From: Candidatus Thorarchaeota archaeon MP11T_1
GTDB lineage: Archaea; Asgardarchaeota; Thorarchaeia; Thorarchaeales; Thorarchaeaceae
Direction: 5' to 3'
Length of the DNA: 7,363 nucleotides
Assembly: GCA_002825515.1 (NCBI GenBank)
Contig: PJET01000081.1
Span: forward strand, 1-7,363
This document shows, piece after piece, positions 6,201-7,363 of the stretch. The notes under the pieces are model-generated. The model worked only from the letters and a program-made list of their open reading frames with translations. It was not told where the DNA came from and did not search any database. The position numbers and the translations under genes were made by a program. The stretch's first letter is position 1. The number at the start of each line of letters is the position of its first letter.

Positions 6201-7363
6201 CTACGGCTCAAAGACAGGACTATACTGTGCAGTCTGTGAGTGGTGGCAATCATGGCATCACAGTTATCTCATTAAATGACGTGACCTATTACATCTGGGA
6301 CTCCTTGACCATCACCATCACTGATCCTTCAGATCAGCGTATCAACGTCAACACTGCAGCGACTGGAATTTTAGCATCTGCGGTCTATGACTATGATGGT
6401 GCGGCATTTGATGGAACCCTGGGTCTGAATAACACGCAGTTGATATATGCCACAGCTCAGATTCAGTGGTACATAGTGGCTTCTGCAAGCGGCGACTCTC
6501 ATGGAATTTCAACCATTAACACAAATGATGTCACTTGGTGCATCTGGGACCAGATCGTCGTTCTTTCATATCAAGCGAGTGATCCTCGTGATAATGTTGG
6601 GGACTATATCTGGGTTGATGTCAATCTGCAATACGATTATGATGATACACCAGTTATGGATGGTTCAGTGACCATCAATGGATTCATCTTTCAACACTAT
6701 GTCGCAGGAGTGTGGCGACACAATCGAACAGAATCTGTGGTTTTATCCATAACATTCGATTCGGTTTCTTGCACCGACAACATTCATGGGATCCAGAGCG
6801 TGAATCAGAATTCACAATCTCAACTAGTTATTTGGGATGATTTGATCATTTCAATCTTTATAACCGACCGAAGGATTGACGTCGGATCAACTGCACTAAT
6901 CCAAGTGAGTGCAGTCTATCAATATGATGGCCAATCATTTGATGGTATTCTGACATTGAATGATACGGTTAATGTTCACAGCATTGTTGGTCGTTGGGCA
7001 TATACTGTAATCTCAGCGACAGGCGATTCCTATGGAATATCTCTAATCGGGACTAATGACGAGGATTATGTGATTTGGGATAGAGTGCGAATTCTATCAT
7101 ACTGGATAGACGAAGCAGATGGACGTACAAATGTTGGTGTTAAACAACAAGTCTATGTGACCGCGGACTATGAATATGATAGCTCGGTGTTTCAGGGTGT
7201 ACAGCACAAGATTTTCATGAATGGCTCAGAAATGACTTGGAATGGTGCGCTACTACGTTGGAACCATAGTTTTGTCTACTCTACTCCAGTTGGCTATATC
7301 TTCCAAGTTTCGGGGGTTTCTGATCCTCTTTATGGCCTAACTGTAGTAGGAGAACAAATGAGC
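2..7363 (+). CDS. Giant modular repeat protein, internal fragment (both ends outside window); probable cell-surface/extracellular beta-sandwich array
   Basis: Frame 2 is open for all 2454 codons; I read every codon and found no stop. The protein consists of 24 repeat modules of 81-101 residues. They are joined at [I/V]-W-D motifs with Trp at residues 90, 190, 288, 387, 485, 583, 681, 779, 880, 977, 1058, 1139, 1237, 1319, 1403, 1487, 1933, 2016, 2099, 2182, 2278 and 2359. A non-repeat stretch lies at 1583-1833. Each module reads as alternating hydrophobic strands with a D-x-R-I-[D/N] motif near the start, a YDYD/EYDG motif near residue 35, and a Y-G-I-T motif near the end, as expected for an Ig-like beta-sandwich. 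About 36 N-x-S/T sequons, very few Lys and no membrane segment point to an exported, glycosylated protein. A signal peptide or anchor would lie outside the window. The resemblance to giant proteins of Asgard archaea is recalled, not searched. Adhesion, stalk or S-layer roles are inference. No enzyme domain is visible. Confidence 0.95.
269..2335 (+). repeat. Seven tandem class A modules (modules 1-7)
   Basis: Residues 90-778; modules begin at bases 269, 569, 863, 1160, 1454, 1748 and 2042. Lengths are 100, 98, 99, 98, 98, 98 and 98 residues. The consensus runs IWDRI, then TT..D.RIDYG, VTA.LEYDGH.LG, a Y-M-D-D-T-Q-M-x-W motif, a VG.W.YFVNSSNALE motif and TYGIT before the next IWD. All seven carry an N-x-S/T sequon in the YFVN motif (N165, N265, N362, N460, N558, N656, N754). 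There is no cysteine in the array. Module 2 is the most divergent: VLADQA replaces YMDDTQ and FGIT replaces YGIT. Module 1 has YSIT for YGIT. Even spacing and strong similarity suggest expansion by tandem duplication. A rod-like run of beta-sandwich domains is inferred. Confidence 0.93.
2336..2638 (+). repeat. Module 8, class C
   Basis: Residues 779-879, 101 residues, the longest module. It opens IWDRIEFYQSG, then has DGRIDVN, WWRARYQYDG, an L-N-G-S sequon at N826, a WRYQESS motif and HGLTQWIATASDSSIIWD, which closely matches the end of module 0 (GLTAWIQTASDASIIWD). It separates the A array from a mixed run of D, B and E modules, so class C modules appear to head each new block. Confidence 0.88.
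2639..2929 (+). repeat. Module 9, class D
   Basis: Residues 880-976, 97 residues. It starts IWDLILVVAYSADDSRINI, then has FDFDDSFVGDGTISINGLG, a G-V-W-N-F motif, and ends HGITSVNQNSQ before the IWD at 977. Module 21 shares the same layout: the I-N-G strand, the G-V-W motif and the unusual VNQNSQ ending. The first cysteine of the whole window is here (C903). It lacks the LN-x-T sequon of neighbouring B modules, reading I-N-G-L. This module type is the one I most associate with Asgard archaeal repeat proteins, from memory. Confidence 0.85.
2930..3415 (+). repeat. Two class B modules (10 and 11), short subtype
   Basis: Residues 977-1057 and 1058-1138, starting at bases 2930 and 3173, each 81 residues. 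Pattern: IWDSL.[I/V]TITV, DSRIN[I/V]G, A.AIY.[Y/F]DST, [Y/F]DGTL.LNDT, YTV..ASGDS, GIT. The modules are about 17 residues shorter than class A. The shortening lies mainly between the LNDT strand and the YTV strand, where class A has its aromatic VG.W.YFVN segment. Both carry the LNDT sequon (N1019, N1100). Module 10 ends C-I-W-D with C1056. Confidence 0.9.
3416..3709 (+). repeat. Module 12, class E
   Basis: Residues 1139-1236, 98 residues. It opens IWDRLRVLSYSVTDTR and has LREYDSVLF, an F-L-N-G-T-A-M-S-W motif (sequon at N1185), an aromatic stretch and LYGISAIN before the next junction. It resembles class A in the N/D-x-T/S-x-M-[S/T]-W motif but lacks the YFVNSSNALE segment. Its best partner is module 23 (IWDRVRILSYW, FMNGSEMTW, LYGLTVV). 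It contains a lone cysteine, C1154. In both visible cases an E module directly follows a short B module. Confidence 0.82.
3710..4459 (+). repeat. Three class B modules (13-15), with the change from short to long subtype
   Basis: Residues 1237-1318, 1319-1402 and 1403-1486, starting at bases 3710, 3956 and 4208 (82, 84 and 84 residues). Module 13 is the short form (DNRINIGDTA). Modules 14 and 15 are the longer subtype, with a P-x-D-Q-R turn and N-A-S-G added near the start of the second strand. All three keep the LN-x-T sequon (N1279, N1363, N1447); modules 14 and 15 have a second one at NASG (N1339, N1423). Each ends in C-I-W-D, with cysteines 1317, 1401 and 1485 exactly 84 residues apart. 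Confidence 0.9.
4460..4747 (+). repeat. Module 16, divergent (class X), last module before the non-repeat stretch
   Basis: Residues 1487-1582. It begins with a normal junction (CIWDQLRIDI) and keeps a YDYDST motif and QYGITAFF near its end, which supports membership of the family. The middle is unlike any other module: F-C-T-T-Y-E-V-V-I-S-R-N-K-T, DSNKSLFNDINS and a run of four aromatic-rich residues near YMSYYYNAS. It has four sequons (NFT, NKT, NKS, NAS) and three of the 21 lysines in the window. The junction after it is degenerate: VTWSEAP in place of IWDR. It may act as a cap or adaptor to the following domain; that is inference. Confidence 0.78.
4748..5209 (+). other. Non-repeat domain a within the giant protein
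   Basis: Residues 1583-1736. The IWD/YGIT grammar stops here. A polar linker (SEAPNQVPTNDTD, then ENPDDTDNMYAMY) leads into strand-like segments: YRFYVMTTNVSDG, a V-E-V-S-L-Y strand, VVWTVRYTVATDTFTIQ, a Q-L-E-I-K-W-V-I-K-I-S-W strand, then HLDLVDIDIRQFVTDG and a Y-E-V-N-W-D-V-E-T-R-L-D strand. The alternating hydrophobic pattern suggests a larger beta-sandwich. I do not recognise a named family. It has two sequons (NDT, NVS) and no cysteine. The boundary with domain b is approximate. The reading frame is continuous on both sides, so this is not a separate gene. Confidence 0.7.
5210..5500 (+). other. Non-repeat domain b, a second beta-rich domain before the second repeat block
   Basis: Residues about 1737-1833. 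Visible pattern: a polar LSDNRGD linker, then A-T-G-S-V-I-Y-L-G-S, ETDIWVIHDISGTWSG, F-S-I-S-S-V-G, a Y-T-F-K-I-V-I-E-G strand, GTGAGGTDLYHSTS and VTDTFITDRIEVY. The layout G-x-V-x-Y...D-[I/V]-W-V...G-x-W resembles a generic bacterial or archaeal Ig-like fold, but this is pattern resemblance only. One sequon (NET). The last strand merges into a junction in which T replaces the expected Trp (I-T-D-R-I for I-W-D-R-I). Confidence 0.65.
5501..5797 (+). repeat. Module 17, class C, heading the second mixed block
   Basis: Residues 1834-1932, 99 residues. It opens with the altered junction ITDRIEVYQAG and then follows class C closely: VVDSRIN, VWWRARFEYDS, an E-L-N-G-S sequon at N1879, IWDAGDLYWRWQE, and TYGLTALSVATS before the IWD at 1933. 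It carries C1855 where modules 0 and 8 have no cysteine. The internal IWDAG is not a junction; it lies in the middle of the module where module 8 has AWDG. Confidence 0.87.
5798..6544 (+). repeat. Three class B modules (18-20), long subtype, exact 249 bp period
   Basis: Residues 1933-2015, 2016-2098 and 2099-2181, starting at bases 5798, 6047 and 6296, each exactly 83 residues. Pattern: IWD.L.ITITDP.DQR.NV, ATGI, SA.Y.YDG..FDG.L.LNNT, Y..AQ, GIT. All three carry LNNT (N1977, N2060, N2143). Modules 18 and 19 also have NATG (N1953, N2036); module 20 has AATG and has lost it. Modules 18 and 20 end C-I-W-D (C2014, C2180) and module 19 ends Y-I-W-D. At bases 5920-5946 and 6169-6195 the DNA of modules 18 and 19 differs mainly at silent third positions. 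Confidence 0.93.
6545..6832 (+). repeat. Module 21, class D
   Basis: Residues 2182-2277, 96 residues. It opens IWDQIVVLSYQASDPRDNVG, then has VNLQYDYDDTPVMDGSVTINGF, a G-V-W-R-H motif with an N-R-T sequon (N2241), and ends IHGIQSVNQNSQSQLV before IWD. It matches module 9 in length, in the I-N-G strand, in G-V-W and in the VNQNSQ ending. Both D modules contain one cysteine, but at different sites (C903 and C2257). A short class B module directly follows in both cases. Confidence 0.86.
6833..7075 (+). repeat. Module 22, class B, short subtype
   Basis: Residues 2278-2358, 81 residues, the same length as modules 10 and 11. It reads IWDDLIISIFITDRRIDVG, then AVYQYDG, FDGILTLNDT with the sequon at N2320, YTVISATGDSYGIS, and ends Y-V-I-W-D with no cysteine. 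It sits between a D and an E module, as modules 10-11 do. Confidence 0.9.
7076..7363 (+). repeat. Module 23, class E, C-terminally cut by the window edge
   Basis: Residues 2359-2454. It opens IWDRVRILSYWIDEADGR and continues ADYEYDSSVFQG, an F-M-N-G-S-E-M-T-W motif with a sequon at N2407, a second sequon N-H-S, and LYGLTVV eleven residues before the window ends. In module 12 the next junction Trp lies 15 residues after the Tyr of LYGIS. By that spacing the next IWD should begin only a few codons past base 7363, so the module is almost complete. Confidence 0.83.

Noticed and set aside
6308..6322. Tandem cat-cac triplets resembling a poly-His stretch
   Set aside because: In the true frame they read acc atc acc atc act, Thr-Ile repeats of a beta strand.
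2..7363. Regularly spaced repeats as a possible CRISPR or satellite array
   Set aside because: The period is 243-303 bp with no short identical repeat and unique spacer structure. Copies agree at the protein level and differ at silent positions, so they are coding domain repeats.

Overview
The window is the interior of one giant gene on the + strand. Reading from base 2, I translated 2454 consecutive codons to the last base without a stop, so neither the start nor the end of the gene is present. Nothing else in the window is supported: no second gene, RNA gene, promoter, terminator, mobile element or CRISPR array. The gene was overlooked by start-to-stop ORF calling only because both ends lie outside.

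The protein is a chain of 24 beta-rich repeat modules of 81-101 residues, with one non-repeat stretch of about 250 residues. Nearly every module junction carries the motif [I/V]-W-D (22 of 24), and nearly every module has a Y/H-G-I-T type motif 10-20 residues before its end (23 of 24). By length and internal motifs the modules fall into five classes (A-E) plus one divergent unit (X). The visible order is C, A x7, C, D, B x2, E, B x3, X, [non-repeat stretch], C, B x3, D, B, E, running off the end. All seven A modules are about 98 residues; five in a row repeat at exactly 294 bp. Modules B18-B20 repeat at exactly 249 bp.

The composition suggests a large extracellular or cell-surface protein. 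It is rich in Asp, Ser, Thr, Ile, Val, Tyr and Trp and has only about 21 lysines and 11 cysteines in 2454 residues. It has no hydrophobic membrane segment in the window and carries about 36 N-x-S/T sequons. Many sequons recur at the same place in each module: all nine B modules, both E, two of three C, and all seven A (at a different place). This fits an N-glycosylated adhesin-like, stalk or S-layer-associated protein built of Ig-like beta-sandwich domains. That function is inference from architecture; no catalytic domain is visible.

The organism is most likely an archaeon. Long arrays with the IWD...RINVG...YDYDG...FDGTL.LN.T...YGIT pattern resemble giant repeat proteins I associate with Asgard archaea, Thorarchaeota in particular. 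This is recalled family resemblance and was not checked by a search. The DNA is moderately AT-rich, with frequent ATA, AGA and AGG codons, which agrees with this but does not prove it.
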